Positions 37,540 to 46,991 of a stretch of 64,000 nt of DNA are shown in pieces (within the stretch, counting starts at the first letter, position 1; the number at the start of each line of letters is the position of its first letter). The notes under the pieces were generated by a model. That model made no database searches. It was not told where the DNA came from and worked only from the letters and a program-made list of their open reading frames with translations. The stretch spans positions 2,712,891 through 2,776,890 of the forward strand of contig NZ_VSSB01000001.1 of assembly GCF_008122505.1 (NCBI RefSeq). Direction: 5' to 3'. The translations under genes were made by a program, and so were the position numbers. The stretch comes from Agromyces mariniharenae. GTDB lineage: Bacteria > Actinomycetota > Actinomycetes > Actinomycetales > Microbacteriaceae.

Positions 37540-38696
37540 TGTCGGGCTCGCCGTTCCTGGCCCTCGACGGCGCGGTGCCCGCCGAGGGCATCGACGAGGG
37601 CGTGCCCGGCCACTACGGCAACCCGATCGTCGAGCAGCGACGGCTCGAGCGCGGCGAGGCGATCGTCGACGTCTCCGACCGCGGCGTCCTCACCGTCACG
37701 GGGCCCGACCGGCTGAGCTGGCTGCACTCCATGGCGAGCCAGGCGCTCGACCGCCTCGCGCCCGGCGCCTCCGCGGAGGCACTCTTCCTCGACGCGGCCG
37801 GCCACATCGAGCACGACGCCCACGTCGTCGACGACGGCGAGACCACCTGGCTCGTCGTCGAGGGGTCGGATGCCGCGCCGCTGGCCGCCTTCCTCGACCG
37901 CATGCGCTTCATGCTGCGGGTCGAGGTCGCCGACCGCTCGGCCGAGTTCGGCGTCGTCGCCGCGGCATCCGTCGCCGCGCTGGATGCCGCGTTGCCCGCG
38001 TCCGCCCCGAACGGCGTGCCCCTCGACTGGACCGACCCGTGGAGCGAGCCCGCGCCGACCGCCCACCGCTACGCGCCCGACGCCGGCCACCCGGCATCCG
38101 AGTGGCACTGGATCGAGCGGATCGTGCCGCGCGAGCAGCTGTCCGTCGCGGCCGACGCCGTGCGCGCGGGCCGAGTGCCCGTCGCCGGATCGCTCGCCGC
38201 CGAGGCGCTGCGCATCGCGGCGTGGCGCCCGCGGCTCGCGTCGGAGGTCGACGAGAAGACCATCCCGCACGAGCTCGACTGGCTGCGCAGCGCCGTCGAC
38301 CTCGGCAAGGGCTGCTACAAGGGCCAGGAGACGGTGGCCAAGGTGCTGAACCTCGGGCGGCCGCCGCGCCGGCTCGTGCTGCTGCACCTCGACGGCAGCG
38401 ACACGGTGCTGCCCGCGCGCGGCGACCTGGTCGTCGGCGAGAAGGCGCGCCCAGAGCCCGCCGAGGGCGAGGAGCCCGAGCGCCGGCCCGTCGGCCGCAT
38501 CACGTCGAGCGCCATGCACCACGAGCTCGGCCCGGTGGCGCTCGCCGTGGTGAAGCGCGCCGTGCCCGCCGACCTGCCGCTCATCGTCGAGAGCCACGGC
38601 ATCGACGTGGCCGCCGCGCAGGTCGAGATCGTGCCGGCCGACGCCAGTGCCGCGGTCGACGTGCCACGACTGCCCCGGCTCGGCGTCCGGAAGTGA
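37539..38696 (+). CDS. ygfZ: YgfZ-type folate-binding protein, Fe-S cluster maintenance
   Basis: A 385-residue GcvT-fold protein. The diagnostic YgfZ motif KGCYKGQE is at about residue 265, within [20 protein letters not shown]. YgfZ proteins use folate to support Fe-S enzymes such as MiaB. The ATG shares one base with the nitrobindin stop, and the TGA overlaps the next GTG, so the three genes are coupled. A redundant acidic insert near [11 protein letters not shown] lies in the C-terminal domain. Confidence 0.9.
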   Translation: MSGSPFLALDGAVPAEGIDEGVPGHYGNPIVEQRRLERGEAIVDVSDRGVLTVTGPDRLSWLHSMASQALDRLAPGASAEALFLDAAGHIEHDAHVVDDGETTWLVVEGSDAAPLAAFLDRMRFMLRVEVADRSAEFGVVAAASVAALDAALPASAPNGVPLDWTDPWSEPAPTAHRYAPDAGHPASEWHWIERIVPREQLSVAADAVRAGRVPVAGSLAAEALRIAAWRPRLASEVDEKTIPHELDWLRSAVDLGKGCYKGQETVAKVLNLGRPPRRLVLLHLDGSDTVLPARGDLVVGEKARPEPAEGEEPERRPVGRITSSAMHHELGPVALAVVKRAVPADLPLIVESHGIDVAAAQVEIVPADASAAVDVPRLPRLGVRK

Positions 38697-39772
38697 GCGC
38701 CGCCGCCGGGCTCTCCGCGCGTCTCGCGGACGGGTCCCGGCGGCTCCGCGACTCGGTGCCCGCCATTCTGCAGGTCACGGTCACGGCGGTGGCGGCGTAC
38801 GCCTTCGCCGTGTACGTGCTCGGCCACGACGAGCCGCTCATCGCCGCGATCGTCGCGATCACGGCGCTCGGCTTCGTGCGCGACGCCCGCCCGATCCGCG
38901 TGCTCGAGACGGTCGTCGCGATGACGCTCGGCATCGCGCTCGCCGAGGTGCTGCTGCTCGCCGCCAGCCCAGGACTGCTGCAGTACGGCGCCGCGCTCGC
39001 CCTGACACTCGCCGTCGCGCGGCTCGTCTCGGCGAACGCCGCGTTCGCCATCGCCGCCGCCGTGCAGTGCTCCCTCGTCATGCTCGTGCCGGCCCCCGCG
39101 GGCGGCCCGTTCGTGCGCACGCTCGACGCCGTGGTCGGCGGTGCGTTCGCGCTCGCGGCGACCGCGATCATCCCGCGCGACCCCCGCCGCACCGCGGTTC
39201 GCGACGGTCGACGCCTCATCGACGAGCACGTCGGCGTGCTGGGCGAGCTCGCCGACGCGCTCCGGGCAGGACGCACGGATGCCGCGGGCCGGGCGCTCTC
39301 CCGCGCCCGGGCCACGCAGCCCCTCGTGGAGTCGTGGACCGCGTCGGTCGACTCCGGACTCGCGATCGCGCGCGTGTCGCCCTTCGTGCGCCGGTCGCGG
39401 TTCGACCTCGAGCGGCTGCTCGTGATGTGCTCGGGCCTCGACCTCGCCACGCGGAACCTCCGCATCATCGCGCGGCGCATCGAGTGGGTGCTGCGCGACG
39501 GGCGCCCGCGGCCCGAGATCGCCGACGTGCACGCGCGCATCGCGACGGCCCTCGCCCTGCTCGCCGACTCGCTGCGCGACGTCTCGGCGCAGCCGGTCGC
39601 ACGACAGGCCTTCTCCGAGATCGCCCGGCACCTCGACCCGGCCGCGATCCTGCCCGACGGCCCGGTCGGCGACCGGAACACGATCACGGCGCTGCGGCCC
39701 TACCTCGTCGACCTGCTCACCGCCACGGGGCTCGAGCTCGACGCGGCACGATCGCTGCTGCCGGCGGACTGA
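38693..39772 (+). CDS. FUSC/aromatic-acid-exporter-like membrane protein
   Basis: A 359-residue protein with about six hydrophobic segments in residues 20-155 ([21 protein letters not shown], then [20 protein letters not shown]) and a helical cytoplasmic C-terminal half. This is the half-size FUSC/ArAE layout. GTG 38693 overlaps the ygfZ stop. It may export small organic acids; substrate unknown. The stop is 14 bases from the convergent methyltransferase. Confidence 0.8.
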   Translation: MSAAAGLSARLADGSRRLRDSVPAILQVTVTAVAAYAFAVYVLGHDEPLIAAIVAITALGFVRDARPIRVLETVVAMTLGIALAEVLLLAASPGLLQYGAALALTLAVARLVSANAAFAIAAAVQCSLVMLVPAPAGGPFVRTLDAVVGGAFALAATAIIPRDPRRTAVRDGRRLIDEHVGVLGELADALRAGRTDAAGRALSRARATQPLVESWTASVDSGLAIARVSPFVRRSRFDLERLLVMCSGLDLATRNLRIIARRIEWVLRDGRPRPEIADVHARIATALALLADSLRDVSAQPVARQAFSEIARHLDPAAILPDGPVGDRNTITALRPYLVDLLTATGLELDAARSLLPAD

Positions 39773-39786
39773 GCACGCGGCATCCG

Positions 39787-40596
39787 TCAGCCCGGCGCGA
39801 CCGCCTCCCACGGCAGCGTGAGCTCGCCGAGGCGGGTGCGCCTCGGGCCGCCGATGACGTGCCAGCCCTCGTGCCGGAGCGTCGCGACCGCGGCGATCCA
39901 CCGCTGGGACGGGCCGTAGACCGACATCGGCGCATGGATGCGCCAGGCGAGGTCGAACGCGGTGAGGAGTTCGTGGATGCGCTCGCCGGGCACGTTCCGG
40001 TGGATGAGCGCCTTCGGCAGGCGCTCCGCGACGATCGACGGCGCCTCGAGGCCCGAGCGGCGCAGGCTGATGGTGAAGGTGCGCGGGCCCGCCGCCGTGA
40101 CCCCGACCCAGCTCGCGACGCGGCCGAGCTCGTCGCACGTGCCCTCGACGAGCAGGCCGCCGGGCGCCAGTCGCTCGGCCATGCGCCGCCACGCGTCGGC
40201 GACCTGCGTCTCGTCGTACTGGCGCAGCACGTTGAAGGCCCGGATGACCGCGGGCCGGCGGCCGCCCGGCGTCGGGACCTCGAACCCGCCGAGCCCGAAC
40301 GCGACCGGCAGGTCGGCCGGGAAGTGGCCGTCGCCTGCGCGGGTGCGCTCGAGCTGCTCGCGCGCGGCGCGCACGCGCTCGGGATCGATCTCGAGCCCGA
40401 GCACCTCGACGTCGGGACGCGTCCTCGTGAGCCGCGCGGCGAGCTCGAACGTCGTGACGCCGCTCGCGCCGTACCCGAGGTCGACCACGAACGGGTCGGC
40501 GGCGTGACGGAGCGCGGCCTGCTCGCCGATCCATCGGTCCACGCGGCGCAGGCGGTTGGTGTTCGTCGTGCCGCGGGTGATCGATCCGACGGGCAT
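39787..40596 (-). CDS. Class I SAM-dependent methyltransferase-like protein
   Basis: A 269-residue Rossmann methyltransferase. Motif I is [18 protein letters not shown], motif [14 protein letters not shown], and FNVLRQYDE plus [14 protein letters not shown] cover later motifs. ATG 40596 was preferred over an in-frame extension that runs into gpmA. GAGACT lies 7 bases before the ATG, a weak leaderless box. Substrate unknown; actinobacterial proteins of this type sit beside gpmA and phoU genes. Confidence 0.82.
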   Translation of the reverse strand: MPVGSITRGTTNTNRLRRVDRWIGEQAALRHAADPFVVDLGYGASGVTTFELAARLTRTRPDVEVLGLEIDPERVRAAREQLERTRAGDGHFPADLPVAFGLGGFEVPTPGGRRPAVIRAFNVLRQYDETQVADAWRRMAERLAPGGLLVEGTCDELGRVASWVGVTAAGPRTFTISLRRSGLEAPSIVAERLPKALIHRNVPGERIHELLTAFDLAWRIHAPMSVYGPSQRWIAAVATLRHEGWHVIGGPRRTRLGELTLPWEAVAPG

Positions 40597-40704
40597 GACC
40601 TCAAGTCTCGCAGCACCGCGGCGGCCTCCCGCGCCCGCGGCGGCGTGCGTCGCCGGACGAAACGCGGCATGGGCGCGGATGCCGCCCCGGCTAGGCTGTT
40701 CCCC

Positions 40705-41451
40705 ATGCCTCACACGCTCGTGCTGCTGCGCCACGGCAACAGCGAATGGAACCAGAAGAACCTGTTCACCGGCTGGGTCGACGTGCGGCTCAGCGACATC
40801 GGCACCGAGGAGGCGAACCGCGCCGGCGAGCTCCTCGTCGAGCAGGGCGTGCTGCCCGACGTGCAGCACACCTCGGTGCTCACGCGCGCGATCCAGACCG
40901 CGAACATCGCGCTCGACGTCGCCGACCGGGCGTGGATCCCCGTGCGCCGGTCGTGGCGGCTCAACGAGCGCCACTACGGCGCGCTGCAGGGCCTCGACAA
41001 GGCCGAGACGCTCGAGAAGTACGGGCCTGAGCAGTTCCAGCTCTGGCGTCGCTCGTTCGACGTGCCGCCGCCCCCGCTCCCCGACGACGCCGAGTGGTCG
41101 CAGGTCGGCGATCCCCGATACGCCGAGCTCTCCGACGACGAACTGCCTCGCACCGAGTGCCTGAAGGACGTCATCGCGCGCATGCTGCCGTACTGGGAGA
41201 CCGACATCATCCCCGACCTCGCCGCCGGCAAGGTCGTGCTCGTCACCGCGCACGGCAACTCGCTGCGCGCGCTCGTGAAGCACCTCGACGGCATCTCCGA
41301 CGAGGACATCGCCGAGCTCAACATCCCCACCGGCATCCCGCTCGTCTACGAGCTGGGCGACGACTTCATGCCGCTCGCTCCCGGACGCTACCTCGACCCC
41401 GAGGCGGCCGCCGCCGGTGCGGCCGCGGTCGCCGCGCAGGGCAAGAAGTAA
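40705..41451 (+). CDS. gpmA: 2,3-bisphosphoglycerate-dependent phosphoglycerate mutase
   Basis: A 248-residue glycolytic mutase. The phosphohistidine motif [20 protein letters not shown] is at the N-terminus, [12 protein letters not shown] is the next landmark, and [19 protein letters not shown] carries the second catalytic histidine. The start is leaderless: TAGGCT lies 7 bases upstream of ATG 40705. The C-terminus is Ala-rich. A long hairpin terminator follows. Confidence 0.96.
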   Translation: MPHTLVLLRHGNSEWNQKNLFTGWVDVRLSDIGTEEANRAGELLVEQGVLPDVQHTSVLTRAIQTANIALDVADRAWIPVRRSWRLNERHYGALQGLDKAETLEKYGPEQFQLWRRSFDVPPPPLPDDAEWSQVGDPRYAELSDDELPRTECLKDVIARMLPYWETDIIPDLAAGKVVLVTAHGNSLRALVKHLDGISDEDIAELNIPTGIPLVYELGDDFMPLAPGRYLDPEAAAAGAAAVAAQGKK

Positions 41452-41471
41452 CCCGGGTCGCACGGGAACGC

Positions 41472-41506
41472 CGAAGGGCGGAGGATGCGGCATCCTCCGC
41501 CCTTCG
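41472..41506. terminator. Strong hairpin after gpmA
   Basis: CGAAGGGCGGAGGATGC and GCATCCTCCGCCCTTCG form a 17-base inverted repeat around a single central base, 21 bases past the gpmA stop and before convergent phoU. Confidence 0.88.
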
Positions 41507-41510
41507 CGTG

Positions 41511-41580
41511 TCTCGAGGTGGTCGAGGCGTCTCGATACGCGTGCCGCTGCGCGGCGCGCTCCTCGACGACCGGGCCCGGG
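41511..41580. repeat. REP-like palindromic element
   Basis: The stretch TCTCGAGGTGGTCGAGGCGT ... CGCGCTCCTCGACGACCGGG contains GGTGGTCGAG matched by CTCGACGACC across a GC-rich centre. It resembles the dispersed TCGAGACG...CTCCTCGACCACC repeats I recall from many Microbacteriaceae genomes. It lies between the gpmA terminator and phoU. Confidence 0.5.
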
Positions 41581-42234
41581 TCAGGCCGCCGACTGGTCCC
41601 AGTCGCCGGTCGCGAGGTACTGCACCATCTTCGCGATCGCGACGGCGTGGTCGGCGAAGCGCTCGTGGTAGCGGCTCGCCAGGGTCGCGTCGACCGTGTC
41701 GACGGCCTCGCCCTTCCACTTCTCGCCGAGCACCTTGTCGAACACCGAGAGGTGCAGCGCGTCGACCTTGTCGTCCTCGTTGCGGATCTCCTCGGCGAGC
41801 TGCACGTCCTCGCTGCGGAGCAGGGAGGTGAGCTTGTTCGCGATCTCGACGTCGAGCGCCCCCATCTCGGCGAAGGTCGAGCGGAGCGACTTCGGCACGA
41901 CCTTGTCGGGGAAGCGGTAGCGGGCGAGCTGCGAGATGTGCGTCGACAGGTCGCCCATGCGCTCGAGCGAGGCGCTGATGCGCAGCGCGCTCACGACGAT
42001 CCGGAGGTCGCGGGCGACGGGCTGCTGCCGCGCGAGGATCGTGATCGCGAGCTCGTCGAGTGCGACGGTCGCCTGGTCGATGCGCGGATCCTCGGCGATG
42101 ACCTCCTCGGCGAGGCTCACGTCGGACTCGTTGAACGCCCGCGTCGCCTTGTCGATCGAGATCGCGACGAGCTCGGCGATCTCCACGAGTCGGTCCTGCA
42201 CCTCGCGCAGTTCCTGCTGGAACACCTCACGCAT
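41581..42234 (-). CDS. phoU: Phosphate signalling regulator PhoU
   Basis: A 217-residue all-helical protein with two PhoU three-helix repeats; each carries an acidic metal-binding pattern, for example ALRISASLERMGDLSTHI and the later RYHERFADHAVAIAKMVQY. PhoU couples the Pst transporter to the sensor kinase and represses the Pho response when phosphate is plentiful. ATG 42234 has AAAGGA upstream. It is divergent from senX3, the usual actinobacterial layout. Confidence 0.95.
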   Translation of the reverse strand: MREVFQQELREVQDRLVEIAELVAISIDKATRAFNESDVSLAEEVIAEDPRIDQATVALDELAITILARQQPVARDLRIVVSALRISASLERMGDLSTHISQLARYRFPDKVVPKSLRSTFAEMGALDVEIANKLTSLLRSEDVQLAEEIRNEDDKVDALHLSVFDKVLGEKWKGEAVDTVDATLASRYHERFADHAVAIAKMVQYLATGDWDQSAA

Positions 42235-42434
42235 GTAACGAAATCCTTTGCTGCTCGATCCCGCGCCTGAGCGCGCGCGGACGCACCGGTCGAATCCGGC
42301 CTCTGGCATCCTCCCTGCGGGAGGTGAACAACAGGTGCCCTGACCCTGAACACTCGTTAACCTACCGCCGTAACCTCGGGACGGTCGCCGTCGGTGCGGG
42401 CGGAGCATCCGCTCGGACTGGTTATGGTGATGCC
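42235..42434. promoter_or_regulatory. phoU / senX3 divergent promoter region
   Basis: Contains the phoU ribosome site AAAGGA and, toward senX3, TATGGT at 42423-42428 placed for a leaderless start. GTTAACC and CGTAACC near 42354-42372 are reminiscent of PHO-box units but are 13 rather than 11 bases apart, so I do not call a box. Confidence 0.45.
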
Positions 42435-43721
42435 ATGGACTCCATGTGGTTGGTGCTCACGGCACTGGCCTTCGGCATCTTCCTCGGTGCCGCCTTCATG
42501 ATCGTGCTGCACGTGGCCGAGCGCCGCGGTTCGAGCGCCGCCCGCGTGGTCGCGCCGACCGTTCCCGACGGGATCGACCAGGTGCTCGAAGTGCTGGAGT
42601 CCGCGGGCGTCGTGCTCGATCCGTCGAACAACGTGCTGAAGGCGTCGCCCGGTGCCCTCGCGATGGGCCTCGTGCGCCAGTCGCACCTCACGCATCCCGA
42701 GCTCGTCGAGCTCGTCGGCCTCGTGCGCCGCTCGGGGGAGACCATGGCGGAGGAGCTCGACGTCGCGCGCGGGCCCTACGGCGAGTCGACCATGCGCCTC
42801 CAGGTGCGGGTCGCCCGGCTCGGCACCCGGTTCATCCTGCTGCTCGCCGAGGACCGCACCGAGGCGCACCGCCTCGACGAGGTGCGACGCGACTTCGTGG
42901 CGAACATCAGCCACGAGCTGAAGACGCCCATCGCGTCGGTGAGCCTGCTCGCCGAGGCGCTCGACCATGCGGCCGACGAGCCCGAGCAGGTGCGCCGGTT
43001 CGCCGGCCGGCTCTCGGTCGAGGCGGCGCGGCTCGCGCACATCACGAGCGAGGTCATCGAGCTGTCCCGGCTGCAGGCGCGGGATGCGCTGCGGCCCGAC
43101 GTGCTGGTGCCCGTCGACGAGGTCATCGCCGCGGCGGTCGACCAGAACCGCGTCGTCGCGGCGGCCAAGCACGTCGACATCGCGGTGAAGGCGTCCACGA
43201 AGGCGCAGGTCTACGGCGACCGCGCGCTCATGGTCGTCGCCGTGCACAACCTCGTCTCGAACGCCGTCGCCTACTCGAACGAGGGCGGCCGCGTGGGCGT
43301 CGGCGCCAAGGTGAGCGACGGGACGGTCGAGATCGCCATCACCGACCAGGGCATCGGCATCGACGGCGAGGAGCTCGACCGCATCTTCGAGCGCTTCTAC
43401 CGGGTCGACCAGGCGCGCGCCCGCAACACGGGCGGCTCCGGCCTCGGCCTCAGCATCGTGAAGCACACCGTGCAGAACCACGGCGGCGACGTGCGCGTGT
43501 GGTCCAAGCCGGGGCGCGGCTCGACGTTCATGATCCGGCTCCCGGTCGCCGAGACGGCGCCCGAGCCCGAGCCCGACGGCGACGACGCGCGGCGCGAGCA
43601 CGCCGCATCCCAGGTCCCACCGGCCTCCGCCGGCAAGCCCAAGCGCGGCGCACGACGTTCGTCCCGCGCGACCGAGCCGGCGACGCGCGTCGCCACCCCT
43701 GACCGAGGAGACCGCACGTGA
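42435..43721 (+). CDS. senX3: Sensor histidine kinase SenX3/PhoR-like
   Basis: A 428-residue membrane kinase. One N-terminal transmembrane helix (about 5-28) is followed by a PAS-like region, the HisKA domain with phospho-accepting histidine in DFVANISHELKTPI, and the ATPase domain with N-box HNLVSNAVAYSN, ITDQGIGI and GSGLGLSIVKH. The Pro/Lys-rich tail (about 375-428) is disordered. The start is leaderless (TATGGT, 6 bases) and the stop overlaps regX3. It should sense phosphate limitation with PhoU and Pst. Confidence 0.94.
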   Translation: MDSMWLVLTALAFGIFLGAAFMIVLHVAERRGSSAARVVAPTVPDGIDQVLEVLESAGVVLDPSNNVLKASPGALAMGLVRQSHLTHPELVELVGLVRRSGETMAEELDVARGPYGESTMRLQVRVARLGTRFILLLAEDRTEAHRLDEVRRDFVANISHELKTPIASVSLLAEALDHAADEPEQVRRFAGRLSVEAARLAHITSEVIELSRLQARDALRPDVLVPVDEVIAAAVDQNRVVAAAKHVDIAVKASTKAQVYGDRALMVVAVHNLVSNAVAYSNEGGRVGVGAKVSDGTVEIAITDQGIGIDGEELDRIFERFYRVDQARARNTGGSGLGLSIVKHTVQNHGGDVRVWSKPGRGSTFMIRLPVAETAPEPEPDGDDARREHAASQVPPASAGKPKRGARRSSRATEPATRVATPDRGDRT

Positions 43722-44398
43722 CCCGTATCCTGCTCGTCGAGGACGAGATCGCCCTCAGCGACCCGCTCAGCTTCCTGCTCGAGCGCGAGGGCTACGAGGT
43801 GGAGGTCGCCGACGACGGCCCGTCGGCCATCACCGCGTTCGACCAGCGCGGCGCCGACCTCGTGCTGCTCGACCTCATGCTGCCCGGCCTGCCGGGCACC
43901 GAGGTGTGCCGCGAGCTCCGCTCCCGCTCGACCGTGCCGATCATCATGCTCACGGCGAAGGATTCCGAGATCGACATCGTCGTGGGGCTCGAGCTCGGCG
44001 CCGACGACTACGTCACGAAGCCGTACTCGACGCGCGAGCTCCTGGCGCGCATCCGGGCGGTACTGCGACGACGGCTCGAGGTCGAGGACTTCGACGAGGC
44101 GATCCTCGAGGGCGGGCGCGTGCGCATGGACGTCGACCGGCACACGGTCGAGGTCGACGGCGACCCCATCGCCATGCCGCTGAAGGAATTCGAGCTGCTC
44201 GAGCTGCTCATGCGCAACCCCGGTCGCGTGCTCACGCGTGGCCAGCTCATCGACCGCGTCTGGGGTTCGGACTACTTCGGCGACACCAAGACGCTCGACG
44301 TGCACATCAAGCGCATCCGGTCGAAGATCGAGCGCCAGCCGTCGGAGCCCGTGCAGCTCGTCACCGTGCGCGGACTCGGGTACCGCTTCGAGGCGTAG
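43718..44398 (+). CDS. regX3: Response regulator RegX3/PhoP-like
   Basis: A 226-residue OmpR-family regulator. The receiver domain has phospho-acceptor Asp in DLVLLDLMLPGLPG and the lysine motif DYVTKPYSTREL; the winged helix contains LKEFELLELLMRNPGRVLTRGQLIDRVWG. GTG 43718 overlaps the senX3 stop. It is expected to bind the PHO boxes before pstS and probably ppk in this window. Confidence 0.95.
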   Translation: MTRILLVEDEIALSDPLSFLLEREGYEVEVADDGPSAITAFDQRGADLVLLDLMLPGLPGTEVCRELRSRSTVPIIMLTAKDSEIDIVVGLELGADDYVTKPYSTRELLARIRAVLRRRLEVEDFDEAILEGGRVRMDVDRHTVEVDGDPIAMPLKEFELLELLMRNPGRVLTRGQLIDRVWGSDYFGDTKTLDVHIKRIRSKIERQPSEPVQLVTVRGLGYRFEA

Positions 44399-44450
44399 GC
44401 GGTCGCGTCGCTCGCACGCCGGTCACGGCATGCGCGTGCATGCGCCGTCA

Positions 44451-44468
44451 CGGATGCCGCGGCATCCG
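44451..44468. terminator. Palindrome between convergent regX3 and lpqE-like genes
   Basis: CGGATGCCGCGGCATCCG is a perfect 18-base palindrome in the 106-base gap between the two convergent genes. A bidirectional terminator is likely. Confidence 0.55.
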
Positions 44469-44504
44469 CTCGCGCTGCATCGCTCGCGCGGTCGCGCGTG
44501 CCGC

Positions 44505-44969
44505 CTACGGGGCGAGGTCGGCGTACTCGGGGAGGCGCGAGTCGAGCACCGGGACCTGCTTCTCGAGGCCCTCGGCGTCGCCCGCCTGGAAGAAGAGGAG
44601 CGCCAGGCCGCCGACCTCGGCGTCGAGGCCCTCGAGCACGACCTTCTCCTCGTCCTCGGAGCCGAGGACCACGGTCTGGCCGGCCTCGACCTCGATCTCG
44701 GTGACGTCGCCGCCGCCCTCGCCGACCTGCACGCCGAGCGTCGCATCGTCGGCGCCCGTGTTGACGACGGTCATCACGAGGGTGCCCTCGTCGCCGTCCT
44801 CGCTCACGATGAGGATGTTGCGCAGGTCGAGGTCTCCGACGTCGGCCGAGACGCCGTCGCTCGGCTCGTACTTCTCGGTGGTCGCCTGGTACGTGAGCAT
44901 GGCGCAGCCGCTCGCGCCGAGCGCGAGAACGATGGCCAGGGCAGCGGATGCCGCGAGACGCGCCTTCAC
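44505..44969 (-). CDS. lpqE: LpqE-like lipoprotein
   Basis: A 154-residue lipoprotein with signal peptide ending GASGC (Cys22), then a beta-rich domain containing DLDLRNILIVSEDGDEGTLV and NTGADDATLGV. GTG 44969 follows GGAGG. The position divergent from carD matches lpqE in mycobacteria, and the copper-chaperone-like (PCuAC) beta fold is compatible, but no His/Met copper ligands stand out, so a metal role is not supported. Confidence 0.75.
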   Translation of the reverse strand: MKARLAASAALAIVLALGASGCAMLTYQATTEKYEPSDGVSADVGDLDLRNILIVSEDGDEGTLVMTVVNTGADDATLGVQVGEGGGDVTEIEVEAGQTVVLGSEDEEKVVLEGLDAEVGGLALLFFQAGDAEGLEKQVPVLDSRLPEYADLAP

Positions 44970-45130
44970 AGAACCTCCAAGAGCGTGCGTGCGCGCGAAC
45001 GGATGCGAGCCCGCGCGAAGGGGATCGCTCCGAGTGTAGCCTACGGCGCAGGCGCCTCCCGGGAGGGGTGGCGAACCTTAGCATGATCCCGAATGTGATA
45101 TCCTGAAAGTTGCCGAAAGGACATTCATTC

Positions 45131-45613
45131 ATGCTTTTTGAGGTTGGCGAGACCGTCGTTTACCCCCACCACGGAGCCGCAACGATCACCGAAGTGAAGA
45201 AACGGATCATCAAGGGTGAAGAGAAGCTCTACCTCAAGCTGAACGTCACGCAGGGCGACCTCGTCATCGAGGTTCCGGCCGAGAACGTCGACCTCGTCGG
45301 CGTGCGCGACGTCATCGGCAAGGAAGGCCTCGACAAGGTCTTCGAGGTGCTTCGCGCCCCCTTCACCGAGGAGCCCACCAACTGGTCCCGGCGCTACAAG
45401 GCGAACCTCGAGAAGCTCGCCTCGGGCGACGTGATCAAGGTCTCCGAGGTCGTCCGCGACCTGTGGCGGCGCGACCAGGACCGCGGCCTCTCCGCCGGTG
45501 AGAAGCGCATGCTCGCGAAGGCCCGTCAGATCCTGATCTCCGAGCTCGCGCTCGCCGAGAAGACCGACGAGGAGCAGGCCTCGACCGTGCTCGACGAGGT
45601 GCTCGCCTCCTAG
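45131..45613 (+). CDS. carD: RNA polymerase-binding transcription factor CarD
   Basis: A 160-residue protein with an N-terminal RNA-polymerase-interaction domain beginning [19 protein letters not shown] and a helical DNA-binding C-terminus ([30 protein letters not shown]). CarD stabilises the open complex, notably at rRNA promoters, and is normally essential. AAAGGA precedes ATG 45131, and TATCCT at 45099-45104 is a likely -10. It has lower GC in its first 60 bases than its neighbours. Confidence 0.96.
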   Translation: MLFEVGETVVYPHHGAATITEVKKRIIKGEEKLYLKLNVTQGDLVIEVPAENVDLVGVRDVIGKEGLDKVFEVLRAPFTEEPTNWSRRYKANLEKLASGDVIKVSEVVRDLWRRDQDRGLSAGEKRMLAKARQILISELALAEKTDEEQASTVLDEVLAS

Positions 45614-45682
45614 CGCGGAGCCACCGCTCACCGTCCCACCGCACCCGGCCTCGCGCCGGGTGCGGCGCGATACGCTCGAACC

Positions 45683-46939
45683 ATGAGCGCGTCAACGGTC
45701 GCCGTCATCGTCGTCGCCGCGGGCAGCGGCACGCGCCTCGGGCACGTCGAGCCCAAGGCGTTCGTGCCGCTCGGCGCCGACACGATCCTCGGCGTCGCGT
45801 TGGATTCCGTGCTCGGCATGCACGAGACACCGCACGTGGTGGTCGTGGTGCCCGGCGACCGCGTCGACGAGACGCGCGCCCGCTTCGAGGCCGTCGCGGC
45901 CGCCGCATCCGCACCCATCGACGTCGTCGCGGGCGCCGACTCCCGGCAGGGGTCCGTCGCGGCGGGCCTCGCGGTGCTGCCCCACCTCGTCGACACCGTG
46001 CTCGTGCACGACGCCGCACGCCCGCTGACGCCGTCGATCGTCTTCGACGAGGTCGTCGCGGCCGTGCGGGCGCGGGGGCACGGCGTGATCCCCGCCCTCG
46101 ACGTGGTCGACACGATCAAGCGCGTCGGCGCGCACGGGCGCGTGCTCGAGACGATCGACCGATCCGAGCTCGCCGCCGTGCAGACGCCGCAGGGCTTCCC
46201 GCGGTCGGCGCTCGACGCCGCCTACGCCGCCGCGACGACGGAGTTCACGGACGACGCGGCGCTCGCGGCATCCGCCGGCCTCGCCGTCGACGTCGTGCCC
46301 GGCGACGCGCGCGCGTTCAAGGTCACGCTGCCCGCCGACCTGCGCCGGGCCGAGGCGATCGTCGCCGAGCGCGCGTCGCGTCTCGCGCCCGCTGCGACCG
46401 AGGCGACGGATGCCGCGGCGGCCGCCGCCACCGTCGAGGAGTCCGTCGAGGCGCCCGCGATCGCCCTGCCGCGCATCGGCACGGGGGTCGACGTGCACGC
46501 GTTCGCCGACGACCCGCGCACCCCGCTCTGGCTCGCCGGCCTGCACTGGGAGCACGAGCGCGGGCTCGCCGGGCACAGCGACGGCGACGTGGCCTGCCAT
46601 GCGATCTGCGACGCGCTGCTCGCCGCGGCCGGCCTGGGCGACGTCGGCGGCGTGTTCGGCACGGGCGACCCGCGCTTCGAGGGCGCGCACGGCGAGGTGT
46701 TCCTCGCCGAGACCCTGCGGCTGCTGCAGGAGGCCGGGCTCGCGGTCGGCAACGTGTCGGTGCAGGTGCTCGGCAACCGCCCCAAGCTCGCGCCGCGCCG
46801 CAGCGAGGCGGAGGCGTTCCTCTCGGGCATCCTCGGCGCGCCCGTGAGCGTCGCGGCGACGACGACCGACGGCCTCGGGTTCACGGGCCGCGGCGAGGGC
46901 ATCGCGGCGATCGCGACCGCCGTGGTCGTGCCCGCCTGA
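45683..46939 (+). CDS. ispDF: Bifunctional IspD/IspF of the MEP isoprenoid pathway
   Basis: A 418-residue fusion. Residues 1-230 are IspD (CDP-ME synthase) with [15 protein letters not shown] and [10 protein letters not shown]; residues about 262-418 are IspF (MEcPP synthase) with metal-binding [24 protein letters not shown] and the C-terminal [16 protein letters not shown]. An Ala-rich linker joins them. The ATG is leaderless (TACGCT, 6 bases). Both enzymes are separate in mycobacteria, fused here as in many Micrococcales. Confidence 0.95.
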   Translation: MSASTVAVIVVAAGSGTRLGHVEPKAFVPLGADTILGVALDSVLGMHETPHVVVVVPGDRVDETRARFEAVAAAASAPIDVVAGADSRQGSVAAGLAVLPHLVDTVLVHDAARPLTPSIVFDEVVAAVRARGHGVIPALDVVDTIKRVGAHGRVLETIDRSELAAVQTPQGFPRSALDAAYAAATTEFTDDAALAASAGLAVDVVPGDARAFKVTLPADLRRAEAIVAERASRLAPAATEATDAAAAAATVEESVEAPAIALPRIGTGVDVHAFADDPRTPLWLAGLHWEHERGLAGHSDGDVACHAICDALLAAAGLGDVGGVFGTGDPRFEGAHGEVFLAETLRLLQEAGLAVGNVSVQVLGNRPKLAPRRSEAEAFLSGILGAPVSVAATTTDGLGFTGRGEGIAAIATAVVVPA

Positions 46940-46991
46940 GCTCGTCGCGTCACACGAGTGGCCGCGCTGCGCCCGCCGGTAGGCTTGGCGG

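Noticed and set aside
42350..42375. PHO box before senX3/phoU
   Set aside because: The two TAACC motifs are 13 bases apart, not the 11 of PHO boxes, and the match is weak.
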